Source of the DNA: Lycocorax pyrrhopterus obiensis
Taxonomy: Eukaryota; Chordata; Aves; Passeriformes; Paradisaeidae
Direction: 5' to 3'
Length of the DNA: 64,000 nucleotides
NCBI GenBank assembly: GCA_014706295.1
Contig: JACSVZ010000007.1
Coordinates: forward strand, 56,434,975-56,498,974
Below, piece after piece: positions 50,901-63,639 of the stretch. The translations under genes were made by a program, and so were the position numbers. Numbering within the stretch: the first letter of the stretch is position 1; each line of letters starts with the position of its first letter. The notes beneath the pieces were generated by a model. The model searched no databases, was not told the origin of the DNA, and saw only the letters and a list, made by a program, of their open reading frames with translations.

Positions 50901-53900
50901 GAAAAAAAAATCCCCACGCCAAAACTCCAAAACTTTCTGGCTTTGATGAAGTGTGGGTGATAACTGCTGCGTTTAGGAATCAAATGACCTCTGTCAGAAC
51001 ATACCTAAAGCTGTTTGCTCTTTCCTTCCAGTAGCCAACCAAACAACCTCCAAGTCCCCACAGGCATGACAGGAGACAGCTCCTCGCAGCCTCTGGGATT
51101 ATGGTTAAAAGCACTGGGCTGGCACTTCCCAAGACCCTACTAAGAATGCCTTAAAAGATACATGGAGCTCATTTATGGCTTCTGCAAGCAGAGGCTGGGC
51201 AGGATGCATTTCAAACAGCTTATGTGCAGAGCACATATAGATGATGCACACCCAGTCTGTTTTATTTTGCCTGCAGTGCCTGACATAGCACTGTCTGACA
51301 ATGAATCACACACGTTCAAAGAGTCCAGCGTGCCACAGATTTAAACATGTAAGTGCCATTTCCTATTGTCCCCAGTCCAAGGGGCTGGTGGAACATCATG
51401 TTAAATAATAGGACTGCTATTAATAAAGCTGGAGAGTCTGTGTTCAGCACTGCTACATGAGAAAACACATCCCTGAGGCCGAGGTTCTCTTCTGCTGACA
51501 CAGGCAGCTAAACCCCGCTGTGCTGGAGCTGCTAACATGCTTCTCAACTTCACTGGAGACCCTCTAGAAATACTGAGATGACTAAAACAAGACAGAACAA
51601 TATGACTAATGCAAACCAGGAACCCATGCTGCTTCTTAAAAATGCTGTTGTGTGTATTTCTGCTGGTGGAAGGGCAGGCCAAGTCACTGGCACTGCATCA
51701 AGTGGTTGCCTTATTTGTATGAAATTTGCTCTGCCAAATGAATGCTTATTCCAGGGAATACATAGACACCTTCAGATCTCAGAAGGAGGGGAGATGGGGG
51801 ACACCTATTTTAAAGAGAAGCATCTTGGGAAAGTGGCAAACACAGCAGGCTGAGACAGTGAGGTGTCAGGGCACAGGCAGCAGACCTGCCACCTCCCAGC
51901 AGGAGGAGGAAGCGTGAGTGACACAAAGCAGTGCAGTCAAAGGGTTGTTTGAGTGCTGTGTAGTCAGCCAAAGGTGTCAGGTGGATTATGGATACTCCTG
52001 ATTGCACATTGCATGAGTATTTTAAAATTAATTCTATTCTGACCTGGAAGGGCAGATTTGGTGTCATGGGTTGGCAAAGCTGAACTTCCCCAGACCGGCT
52101 GTGGCTGTGCAAGTGACGAGCTGGACCTGCCATCAGGAGCCAGGAAACCAGCCTTGGAGAGAAACTGAGGCCCAGCTTCATTTCACTTGGCTGTAAGGAC
52201 TTAACTGAGCGCCTGGGCACCACTGCATCCTCCAAAGAGAGGCAGTGAGAGACACCTAATCCTCGCCTCAGTTATGCTTTGGGGTCATCTGTCTCCTTCA
52301 GGGTTGCTTTCTGGTGCCTGGCATTGTGGTGAATGAATCCATGACTGAGCAGCACCTGAGGCCACAGAAAGAAGGTTCCTCTCCTCCTCTGAGAGCATGG
52401 TGTCTCCCCTGGTTCTTGTCTTCTGCCACTTTTCTACCCATGCTGGCTTTCACTGCATCCTGACCTTGCTCTTTGCTGGAACTCCTTGACACTCAATCTC
52501 CCTTTCAAAAAGCAGACTGAGGAATGCTAACACTGAGCCTTTGAAACTCTGACATTTCAAAATCACTGTTTCCTTCCTCACCTATCACAGAGAGAGTAAG
52601 TAGCTGCCATATCCTTCTCATGTTTTGCTTCCCCAGACAATGGGGATGCTGGTCTGCTTCTTCACCCTGTCCTCATCTTTGCTTGCCACTGCATTTGATC
52701 CCACCCAGCTGCTGCAGATAGGTCACACAGGAAAAAATCTATTTAAATTAGGGCTTGAATCATACTTTAAATGACGTGTAGGCCTCTCAAGGGTCCTTCT
52801 GAGACCAACTGAATCCCAATTCATTGAAAGTTTCTTTCTGAGCAAACGAGAGAATTGAATGGGGCTGTGCTCTGCTACGTGGCGCTGAGGTTGATATGGC
52901 AACAAAGGTTCTAAAAAGGATGAGACGCAAATGATACTCTCCTGTGTTATAAATAGCTGTGTCAAGTTGTTATGGAAACTGTCAAGTAAACTGGGTTAAG
53001 GAGGGCTACTTTTCCTGCTCTCTTTTGCCAAGGCTTTCTGAAGCAGTCTGTGCCAGCACAGTACGAGGAGGAACAACAAAAGCTGGGCAATGCATTGATC
53101 GGAGTCTTTACAAATGAGGTGGGATAGCATCACAGCCTCTGTCCTTAGAGGCTGGGACTTGAAATGACATGCTGTACCTGCTCTGTTCCCCATGACAGTG
53201 AAAAGCATGATGTGGTCTCGCCAGAATCCTCTCCTGGAGACCAGGGCCTTGATGCTCTGTGGAGACACAATTGTGTGGGCAGCTTTTTTCCCCTGAAGTC
53301 TCAGAGAAAACACTCAGGTGGGTGAATGCCAGATGGAACTGCAGTCACAGCTGTGCATACAGTAAAACACTTCTGGAGCAGGCAGGTGAGACAAGCTTCC
53401 ACCAAGATTAAAAGTGCAGTTCAGTGGGTTTTGAAACCAATGTACCAGCTGTGAACTGGAGGGGGCATCATGTAGCCTTTGATGGGAATATAAAAAAGGT
53501 GACACTCAAAGCAAAAATGTTGAATTGCACTTTGGGCACCAACCTTTTGTCTTAAAGGTATTCCAGCAGTAGACAGACCCAAAACACCCAAATCCTCTCT
53601 GAAGGATCCTTCTATTCTTCAGCTGAAAGGTTGCTTTGACATCTTGTTTTCAGCCCCAGACCCTTTTGTGAGCTGCACAGAGGCATCACTTAGGTTAACC
53701 TCCACTTGTGAGATGCCCACTGTGCTGCATTGTCAGAGGGGTGATTTTGAGATAACACACTTGTTCTTGACTCATTTTATGTCCTGAGGAATTTTACAGT
53801 GATGAAGCGCAATTTGATGTCTTTGAAAGATACCAGGCAGGTAAATGAACCACTCACCTATTAGTGCTGTCCTGTTATTGTCACTGCATCTGTCCAAGGA

Positions 53901-55864
53901 CATAATTCAAGCAGTACAACTGCTTGTGGTATGCACAGCCTTCTTATCTTCATTTCCACCGATACAGTTATCTGGCACCTATCCCTCTCAACACAATCAA
54001 GATTAGAGTCAGGGAGAATGAGATTGTTGAAAGGTCTGCCTTTCATATTTCCAAAGACATGATAGCAAAGAGAATTTTGAAAGGGTATTCCTGAGCTGAT
54101 GTACAGTGGGCATTCAGTCTCTATAAAAAAAGCTCTCTGTCATACATTCAATACACCTTTCCAGGGCTTAGCAGTCAGCATGTGGAGTTATGCCACAAGG
54201 GGTTAGTGGAATGTACTTTGTTCCTGTGTATAAATGGCTGGCTTTTAATAAAGAGAATTCAAAAGCATGCAGAAGTGGGCAGGATGTTAAGGCTGAGAAA
54301 TCCTTTTCCTCCGGAGCTGTGCAAAAAAAAAAAAATTATATAAAAATTCACACATACAGAGGAAAGAAAGTAAAACACAGTGAATTGTCTTGGTGCCAGC
54401 ATTACAAAAAGGGGCAAAAAAAAAAGAATTAAAAAAGTTCACCTTTGTCTCTGGAAGCGAATTTTTGCTTTTATCCCTTCAGTGAAGAAAAATTGCCATT
54501 TTCTTGGCAAAAGAATAGAATGTGTGCACAATGGGGCAAGGCTGTGTGACACGGGAGTCAAATGGTAAAAACTGTGCCCTGCAAATCCTTTTTGAAAGGT
54601 AAATAAGTTGCACCACACTAATTCTGGGATGGAAATCCCACTCAGAAAAACTGGATAGAGCTCCTGGCCAGAAGGACATTAGTGCAGGATGGTCATGGGA
54701 GGGAGAGGACTCCTCCAGCTCCCTGGTGCTTTCTTGTGAAAGCAGGAGATGTTGCTTGTGTCACACTGAGGAGAAACCTCAGTTGGGGACAAGGAGGAAT
54801 CTTGTGTGGTCTGGTTGAGGGGTGTAAGCACAGTGGTCAGTCCTTCTGCACCATCTGTCCATCTGTCTCGACCATTTAAATTATAAGGACCTCAGATGAT
54901 GGACTGTTCCTCTGTCTGGGCATGTTTCTGGTAGTGATCTCTGACTCCTATAGAGTATAAAAATATGAATAAGTAATGAAGAGTGATAAGGAACAAGGGA
55001 GATGGGCAGCAGTAAAAAGACCTGAGACAGATTGATAATGCAAATATTCCCACCGAGTGGTAAAGGTTTCAGAAGGAAAGAGGAGAGGATCAAACAGGAG
55101 AAAGAATCAAGCACAGCTAAGAGAAGGAAAGGCTCCTAGTAGATGGCTCCCAGCCAAGGAGATGTTCAGGCAAAGAAAGGAAGAGAGCAATGTCCCATCA
55201 TGGGGGGCAGCAGTGCAGGGTGTTTCAACATGCAATTTATACTGGAGATCTAAAGAAATCCACAGAGGAAGTATCACCTTCTTCATTTGCTGGAAAATGC
55301 AGTGTTTGTCCTCAGAAGCCTACAGCAGTGGCAGGAAACAGGGGAAATAACTTTTCTACTTGCATCACCTCTGACAGGCTTACGGTCATCCCAGCAGGAC
55401 TTTCAGAGGGCTGGTGGCTTCCCCGTCTCCTGGAGCAGGGTTCCTTTGCCCCTGTGCTGGCTGGTGATCACCAGGCTTGTGGGACAGCAGCAGAGTCAGG
55501 GCAGAGAGCCCCTATGAAACATTGCACCTACAGACTGTTCTTGCCTTTCTGCTGATTTGGTAAAGCGTCTAGGACAGCACTGGACCCAACCTTTTTTGAA
55601 GGCATGAATATGCCTAAGCTACTCTATGACTTCATATTCATCTACCTGACCCTTGCAGGCTGAGCTCCATGCTGAGCTCCATGCGGGGTTGTGGGCGCAG
55701 ATGATGCGTGGCACGAGAAACGCTGAGGATTTCAGCATTTACAGTGTGATTTTAAAATGGGAGCTGGCAGAAAAGAGTGGGATGGTCTTGTGGTGCTGAG
55801 AGGGGATGAACCAAGACTGACCAAATGGTGTTTTGGGCTGGGGATCTTCTGTCAGGGGTCGAAG

Positions 55865-55905
55865 TACCTGATTATAGGAACTACCTGATTATAGGGACTA
55901 CCTGA
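55865..55905. repeat. 17-bp tandem repeat
   Basis: The unit TACCTGATTATAGGAAC is repeated about 2.4 times, with one A/G difference between the first two copies. Confidence 0.88.
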
Positions 55906-56524
55906 GGGATTATGTCCAAAAGATGGAAACTGAGAAACTCTGTCTACCAAAGTTTAAAGTTTCTATTTTGAAGGAGTCTCCTAGCCTGAGACTTATTCCT
56001 GACCATAAAAATGTAGATGACCCCCTGTTAGAACTGGTGCCATACCTCCAAATGAGGAAAACTAAATACAAAGCAGAAGCAGAGCTACAGAACTGAACTG
56101 AGCATTCACGTTTCCTGTAGTTTTTTCAGGTTGGTTTAAGGGAGACTGCAGCGAAAGAGGAACTTGGTGACAATTTCCCAGAAGTCATACAACTCTTGAG
56201 CAGCTCCTGGGGAAAAGAAACAAGCAAAACACTCCCTGCATCTCAGGGCACCGTGCAGTGATTTTCCAGTCCTTTCCAATTGCTGCACAATGCGTGGGCT
56301 GAGCAGTGATTGGGAGCTCTTACATTTTAATGCCAAGTTTCAGAAAGATCTTTCTCGATGTCTACTCCACCTTTGTTTCCTCTTTTCTTTGTGGTTTGGG
56401 TCCACCCAGACTCAGAAGTCAAAGTAAAGTGGATGGGCTGATTCACTAGACTTTGCACTTGAACAGCTTCAGACATTTTTCATTCATTCCAATTCTCCTT
56501 GGAGGCATTCATAACATTTTTGCC

Positions 56525-56542
56525 TTTTTTTTTTTTTTTTCC
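56525..56542. repeat. Poly-T tract, 18 bases
   Basis: Uninterrupted run of 18 T followed by CCACAG. Acceptor-like in form but most simply a homopolymer. Confidence 0.9.
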
Positions 56543-59500
56543 ACAGCCTTACATGTACATACATTGCACTATCAGATAGGGTAATAACAAGCATTAAAGG
56601 AGTGTGCTTGTTCACATCTTGTAAGTGGTGTCAGACAAAAATGTAGCCCTCAGCTCAGCTCAGCTCTCTGTAGTTCTGCAGCCACTCAGAGACTGCCCAT
56701 GGCAGCACCTCTTCCGCTCTCTGAGCTCTGTCCATTTCTTAATTTCATGTTCTTCCTTGCACCATTCTTTCCCCCTGAGACCAGGATGCATGTCCCACTT
56801 TCCTACCGCCTTTATTCCCACTCAGCCCATCTCATTTAGCTTTTTTTTTTTTCTGAACCCAATCTGTTACCAACTATGTTCTTGAGTATGTGGTCATCCC
56901 TGGACATGTGGTCATCTCAGGAGATGTGATCTACTATCCCATATACCCAGGGAAAGTTGGCCATTGAGAGTAGACCCATGGTCCTTGCTGTTTTCTTGCC
57001 TGCTGGGAGCTAAAAATTCCATGTTGAGTCCTCCCAGGAGAGACAGTACCTTTCAGGAATATTGTCCCCTTTTTTCTTTTTCCCAGCAGTGGAAATGCTT
57101 TACATACTTTGCAAATGTGTAAGGCTGTTACGTAAAGCATCACAAGAAGGCAAGGGCCCTTGCAAATAATAAAACTGCAGGCTAGTTGAAACCAGCCCCT
57201 TTATTTCATTTTTCTTAACGAAATGTAAATCTACACCCACACAAACTATGCGTGCTCCGAGCAAAACAGTATTCCACATTCTGCAGCTGGGGGGAGCCCG
57301 GTGCAGGGGCAGCTGCCTCACCACTTTCCTTCTCCACTGAGCTCCTGCTTCCTTTCCACGCCAGGTCTGATCAGCCTGGGCATCGGCACGGGTGCTGCCA
57401 GAGGCACTGAGGTGAGGAAGTGGCTTGCCTGTCCATAACTCATCAGACAGCCTTCCTTGAGGATCTACCCTCCCCTGTGGGCTCTGCAGATCTGGACTGG
57501 AAAGTGCTCAGCCTGTTTTCCTCCAAGAAGTCTTTCATGTGCCCAGGCAAACCTCCCAGACAAACATGGGCACAAGCACAAAAACAGGAGAGTGGTGTCT
57601 GTCCAGCCAATGTTCATCCTGGACCTTCTCCATCTGAGCAGCCTGCGTCTTGTGCCCTCTTCTCTCCTACTTGGGACCAGAGCTGTCCCACTGTCACACT
57701 AACTTGCTTTTCCACCATGAATAGGTCTGGTTTAGACATGGAATAAAGATAATAACCCTACCTTCTACCACTCCCTCCAAAAAAGTAAAGGCGTGGCAAT
57801 CTTGGAGCAACACCTTAGTGGGCATCCCAAAATTACTGCCACAAAATCACTGCCAAAGAAGTGACAGGGCAACTTGCAGGATGAGACATTTCTCAATATG
57901 ATATCCAGGAAACTGTTTAACGTGACTAGCTTCAATCAAATTAATTGTCTATTATTCAATTAAAAATAAGGAAGTAAAGAGACAAAACCTTATTTAATTT
58001 CTTTCTGTCATCAGCCAATGTAATCTTCAGTTTAATGAACCTGATGGGTTGTCTTCACATGAATAAAGAATTTTTCCTCAGGCCACATACTCCAGTCATC
58101 ACTGGGGGCTGGGAAATCTCAGTTCCATTAACAAAGGAGAAGTCCAAAGGTGCTGCTCTGCAGATGGGATAGGACAATTCCCCATTGCTATTAAAGTGCC
58201 TTAACTGGAAAAGGTGCATTTGAGCTTGCAGAGGGACAACATATCCCATTTTCTAAGAAAAATTACTTCCTTTTCTCACATATATTTTGTGACAATTCAT
58301 TTCCTCTCCTCTTCCCAGAGATTTTATATGCAGTTGTTTCACAATTTGCTGTCAGGTCCCAGGAACCGCAGTCTGGACACAAACAGAAGCTCAAGAAAAA
58401 GTCCTTCCACTGAGCATGGATGCGTTGGCTCCAAGCTGGTACCCAGGAAAACTGCACAGGAACAGTGAGCCTCACCCTCTGCAGGGAACCTGGAAGAGGA
58501 ACACAGGCTGCATGCAAGCTGCTGCTCTGCCTCTCCCACCTCTGGACAACTCAGGGCCAGGCTTACTTTCCCCGAATATACTCCTTGAGGCAGTATTAGA
58601 AAGCCTCACCTCCATGGTTTTGCCCCATGTAATCCTCAGCCAGGTCCCTTTCTCTAACAGAATTAAAGAATATAATTTGGACTGTATCTTGTATTTCCTG
58701 CACCTACACACAATGTTTCTGGTCCAGTTGGAGAAGATGAAGACCAACACATGGCCAGTTAAATTAGACTTGAAAAGGGACAGCCAGTGGGAACAGGGAA
58801 GATAAGGAGGGGCTCTGTTGGACATGGTACCCCAGGGTATCCCAGCTAATCCACGTGCTGATGGAGCTGGTGATGGCTGTTGCAGTCTCTGTGCCCTACA
58901 GCAGCACACAAATAGGTGGCCAGGAGTCACCTGTTCCAAGAGTCTCCCCTCCATTTTCGTCTCAGTTCTGAGGCTATGTCCACTGGTGCTCGTTCACTGA
59001 ATGTGCGCACACACATTTCATCACACACTCGGTGTTCATGCCCTTTCCCTATGCTGGTAACCCACCCCAGCCATCTGGGCCACCCAGCAGCAGACACTCC
59101 AGCTTGTGGAGGCTCTGGGGCCAAAAACGTGATCCTAAATCCTTCACCATGCTGAAGTGAAGCCGCAGCATTGGCAGACCCCCTGGTGTGACAGTCCCAG
59201 CCTCCAAGGGGATCCATGCTCTCCTCTACCTGCGTTAGCCTCATATAATGTTTCAGCTGCAGCTACTGTGACACTGGCACCTTTGTGTGACTGAGGCTTT
59301 TGTGCATCAGCCAAAATGCAATGCTAAACCAATCAGGGTAATGAGTGCCTGCTAACACACCACTCACTCCAAAAGGGGGTTGTATACTATTGCCTGAGCC
59401 ATTGGAAGTGTCTCGTTGTGGCTGGGCTAAGTCAGAGGCCAGGTGGGCTCCTCCTGGGGCAGGTCTGCTGGTCTGATGGCCATGCAGCACTGGGTCACAC

Positions 59501-61464
59501 TGGGCTCTCCATGGAGAAGCCCCACTTGCCAGCCAGGAGCTTTATGGCGGATGGTGGGAGCCATCACCCCATACACCTCCTACATATGCCTCCTACACCT
59601 TCACCATCCCCTGCTCCAACCCAGCCCGGTGCAAGCACTGGGATCCGGCATTCTTGGTGGGACATTGCAAAAAGGGAACGCAGGAGCTATGGTGATTCAG
59701 GGATTCCCTTTCCCCAGGCAAGATGCTCTGGTGGAATTTCAAAACTCCTTTCCCTTGACAGAAATCTCCTCTGCCACTGTGGCTCCAGAAGGGTGATCCC
59801 AGAGCCTGGGAAATGCTTCCACTTGGACCTTCAGGATGAGCTTGGCCTGACACGGATCTGTAGGAGGGACCAGGCTTTTCTTATCCCTTGCCAAAAATAA
59901 AACAAAAATGAGGCAGAACAAAAAAATTGGAGGTGTGGAGGGGTTACTTGTCAGTCCAGGCTCCAAGTCCAAGGAGAGAGGTCAGAGGATTCCCTGAGAA
60001 GCACTCAGAACCTGCAGGAGCAGATGATAAAGGTTCCTTTAGGTCAGCATCTGGCATTGCAGGCCTGCCTGGCCAGTGCTCTGGAGTCTGGAGCAGTGTG
60101 CAAATAAAGATAAAGTGACATGACATCCTGTTAGGAAGGTCACTAATTGGCCATGGAGCAATCAGGATGAAGTGCTGTGAGTGGATTTTGGTGCTGGAAA
60201 TGCCATCAGTGATGGTGGCTGTTGCTGCAGGGAGGGCCATCTCCCCGTGCCCAGGGTGCAGCATTTGCTGCTGGGGTGGACAAGTCCTGACTTCACCTTG
60301 ACCTTCCCGAGTGTCTGTTTTGGGGCTGAAGGGAGGCTCAGGCATGGCTTGGGGTCACTGCAGGAGGTGAAGGGGCACTTTTGAGTACGGAACAGCCCTA
60401 GTTAAGAGATTCCTACCACCCAGGGACAGACCCCTGTCCCTGCAACCTGTTCTTACGGATGGAGGTGGCAGTGGCTGGAGTCCTTTGCATGTCTGCTGCT
60501 GTGCACAGCATCTCTTTTCTAAAACAGTGAGGTCCTGATTCAGAAACCAGGCTATATTTCATGGAAATAGGTGTTTAGTCATAAGCTCAGCTGTCTTGGT
60601 CTATTCTGGCAGCTACTCCGATGTAACTGGCCCGTTCCTCTGTGTGACAGTCAACAGAAACTCTGGTTTTAAGTCACTCATCTGAGAAACCATTTCCCCA
60701 GCTTTTAGCAGAAAGGGAAGGCTGGTTAAAGCTATCCACTGAGAACAGTAGCTCCAAAGGCTTTGCATCCTGGGCAACTCCAGTAATTGTTGCTCTGACA
60801 TCAGCCCCTGGCCAAACCTGATCCCAAACCGAGCAGAGCAAGGTTTGCACATCATCCCTGCTTTTTTCCCGTTTGGTGTGACAGTGACTGCCTCCTCTAG
60901 CAGTCACCTGACTATGGTAATTTTGTTCTAAAGCATGTGACTCCATCTATCTCCTCTGAATTAAGACATGCATTGCAAAATTTAACATTTTTTCTGTACG
61001 GCCTGGAAAAGCACATTTTTGACAGAGTATGACTTGACACCTTTCTGGAAAGCATGACTACTTGTCTCTTAGTTTGCCCAATGGGAAATGTAAATTACCA
61101 GTAAGCCAGCATGACATATCAAATTCAGCTCCCTGAGCAGAGCATATTAAAATGCCATTTTTACATCCCAAATTATATTTCATTATGCAGTTACAATTTT
61201 GACAGTAGTAGTGTGCAGAATGCATTTCATATGCTAACTAAAACAGACTTTTTTTGCTAATTTGCTGAAAAAATATTATGGTATATCTAGGGCATAATGT
61301 TTCTGGAGTGAAAAGAACAGCGGCATCAGGGATATAGTCTGTGATCTTTGTTTTGGGTGCTGATTGTAGTTGCACACTCTGCTCGACATGAAGTGACAGA
61401 CATTTCACCCACTATTGCTAAAGAACCATCCCCCATTATATTTTTTGTCTAACTTTAGTAACTT

Positions 61465-61525
61465 GCATGCAGTTGGATTAGATGATCTCTGTAGGCCCCT
61501 TCAACTAAACCCTTCTATTCTACAA
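61465..61525 (+). mobile_element. CR1 LINE 3' tail fragment
   Basis: Sense-strand CR1 tail: 'gttggattagatgatctctg', then 'taggccccttcaactaaacc' and 'cttctattctac'. About 60 bp, lacking the last repeat units. Confidence 0.85.
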
Positions 61526-62442
61526 AAACAATTTGCTGATTCAATGGGTCATTGTCATAGAAGACGACACATTTTTCCAGATGGCTTTTAAAATCCTTAT
61601 TTCTTTCAAGAAAGAGAAGAAAAGCTGAGCCTAGGGTTATAAAATTTATCTAAAATCTGTAGAGGCGGATGGGGGGTTTAGCCCAGGGCAAAGCAGAGAC
61701 CATTTCTCTTCACACACACTGGCAAATAGGAGAGACTTTGCTAACTTTATTTTCTTGAGCTGTTCTCATGGCCTACGTTGTTTACTCACTCATTCAGGGA
61801 GGGAGGGAAGGGTATAAAGTGTCATCACACCTCTTGGTATGGGCAGCAACAGGACAAGCTGTGACAGCAGGGAAGTGTCATCTATTTGCCACCTACTTGA
61901 GGACATTGCTTCTTGTGTGCCAATCAGCTCAGCTGGAACTGGGGATAACCTGCATCCCATCATCAGGAGCTGAATTAGGAGCCAAGTTGTGCTTTAGGTG
62001 CCTCACAGACTTCTGCTTTTAATACCACTACTTAGACCCTGCTGCTATATCCTAAATGGGTTCCCTGTATCCTCTGTCCCTACGCATTCCTCCGTAGTTC
62101 GGCCTGGAGACATCCCAGCAGGATCTCCTCTGCCTGGTTTGGGTGCTCATCAAGCACTTAATTCCTCCTGCTATTACCTCTGCCAGCTCCCTCTCTGCTC
62201 CTGGCTTTTAGGCAGCCTTCAGACACTGATCAGAACAGCAGAACAGATCAAAGATCTGTTTAGGAAGTGGTGTTTCATTAATACATGACCAACAGGGATG
62301 GTGCGCAGCGTGCAGGGGTACCAGGCACATCACAGGAAGCTCTGAGGACTCCGTGCCCAGAGGCTCCCTCCTCCCGGGCACCAGTGCAGCACCTCTTGGC
62401 AGCCCTGTGTTCATTTTGGCTTGTGTCCGGCCAGCAAAGCAC

Positions 62443-62505
62443 GATAAGAGATAATTAGTGATTAAATGGCAACCTTTTATCTCGGTAAATGACAGTTACT
62501 TCCTC
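62443..62505. promoter_or_regulatory. Cluster of GATA and PU.1/ETS-type sites
   Basis: Within 63 bases: GATAAG (62443-62448), AGATAA (62449-62454), TTATCT (62477-62482, AGATAA on the minus strand) and ACTTCCTC (62498-62505, GAGGAAGT on the minus strand, the PU.1 core). This combination is typical of myeloid/haematopoietic enhancers, which would suit GPR132, but distance and function are inferred. Confidence 0.35.
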
Positions 62506-62509
62506 CTAG

Positions 62510-63630
62510 GCTGCCTAGGTTGACAGCGAGTGTTCAGGACAAGCTGAACAAATCTGTTTGCTTTGATCCTGAATAAAAACCTGGGAGAAGCTTCCCAGTC
62601 CTAAGGCAAGGCAGGGTGGAAGGCTCCGTCGGCTCTGGCTCTGCAGCCTCTGGGAGCCTCCCGTGAGAACTTTTGCTGGAAATGGATGCATCCATCCGAC
62701 CACCTCCTTGTCCGGGGCCGCACAGCAGCAGAGGGCAGCAGCTCAACGTGATGCTTCCTCCCCTGCAGACGGCTTCCCTTCAGCTCACGGCATCTTTTCC
62801 TTCAGGGTTTTGCAGCCTCCGGGTAGCTGCGCATGTATTAACATAAATCATGCCTTTTTAAATAAAGCTGGGAGTCCTCTGCAGGGAAGGAGGAGGGCTT
62901 GCCTGTTCCCCCAGCCTCTTGCAAGGCACCCACGGGCAGCACCGAGCGCCTGCAGCTGACTCACTGCCTGCCTCGGTGCCTCCCCATCAGCCCGGGAGGT
63001 GGAGGTGGCACAGGGGAATTAAGGCGCTCTGTGGGATGTGTAGGTGGAGTAAGCACCCTGGGAACTGAGACTGAAGAATCGGGCTGGCTGTTGTTGCTCA
63101 TTAGGCTCTCCTCTGCAATGGATTTGGGTCTCACAGAAGAGGCCAGCAGTCTCTCTGGATGGTGCAAGTAAGGCTTTCAGCAATACCTGTGCGGTGCCCG
63201 TGAGTGCTTGGTCAGTGCAGGCTGATGCAGAGTCCTGGGTGTCAGTCTTTGGGAATAAAAACAATTTCTATCCTATTGAAGGGTGGTTTCTGATCTAGTA
63301 CAGAGCACCCAGACCTTGCCTCAGCAGCATAAAAAACCTTCCTATTTGCAGTCTTCTTCCTTGTGCCTACGATAGAGTGACCCTGAGGCCAAAGACACAC
63401 AGGACGCAGCCTCCTCTAGAAAAAAAAGGCAGAGGCACAAAAATATGATTCCTTCTAACAGCCTCAAAAGCCTCTTCAGAAGCTTCAGAAACCCCAGCAA
63501 AGAGAAGGGAAATAAATCATGGAAGCCTGTGATGAACCCCACCCTGAAAATACCAAGGCACGCACTGCTGGGGCAGAGAGCAATAAACCCAGCGCACAAG
63601 CAGCAACACGGCAGGAGGGTGCTCAGAGCC
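62510..63630. other. GC-rich flank of the right-edge CpG island
   Basis: Moderately GC-rich DNA leading into the island. Overlapping open frames on both strands (for example 62663-62959 plus and 62961-63264 minus) show no family resemblance. Confidence 0.5.
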
Positions 63631-63639
63631 ACGTTTTAC

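Larger units (their letters stand above)
43220..61460. other. Long intergenic stretch, no gene recognised
   Basis: 18 kb without a coding exon or CR1 piece that I can support. It contains simple repeats at 46937-46971 (TGGA), 55865-55905 (17-mer) and 56525-56542 (T18), and a GATA-site triplet at 47938-47957. Open frames up to about 165 codons occur on both strands, often overlapping each other, as expected in GC-richer patches. Confidence 0.6.

Noticed and set aside
55865..55905. Short direct repeats considered as a CRISPR-like or phase-variable array
   Set aside because: Adjacent 17-base copies without spacers in a bird genome. Simple tandem duplication.
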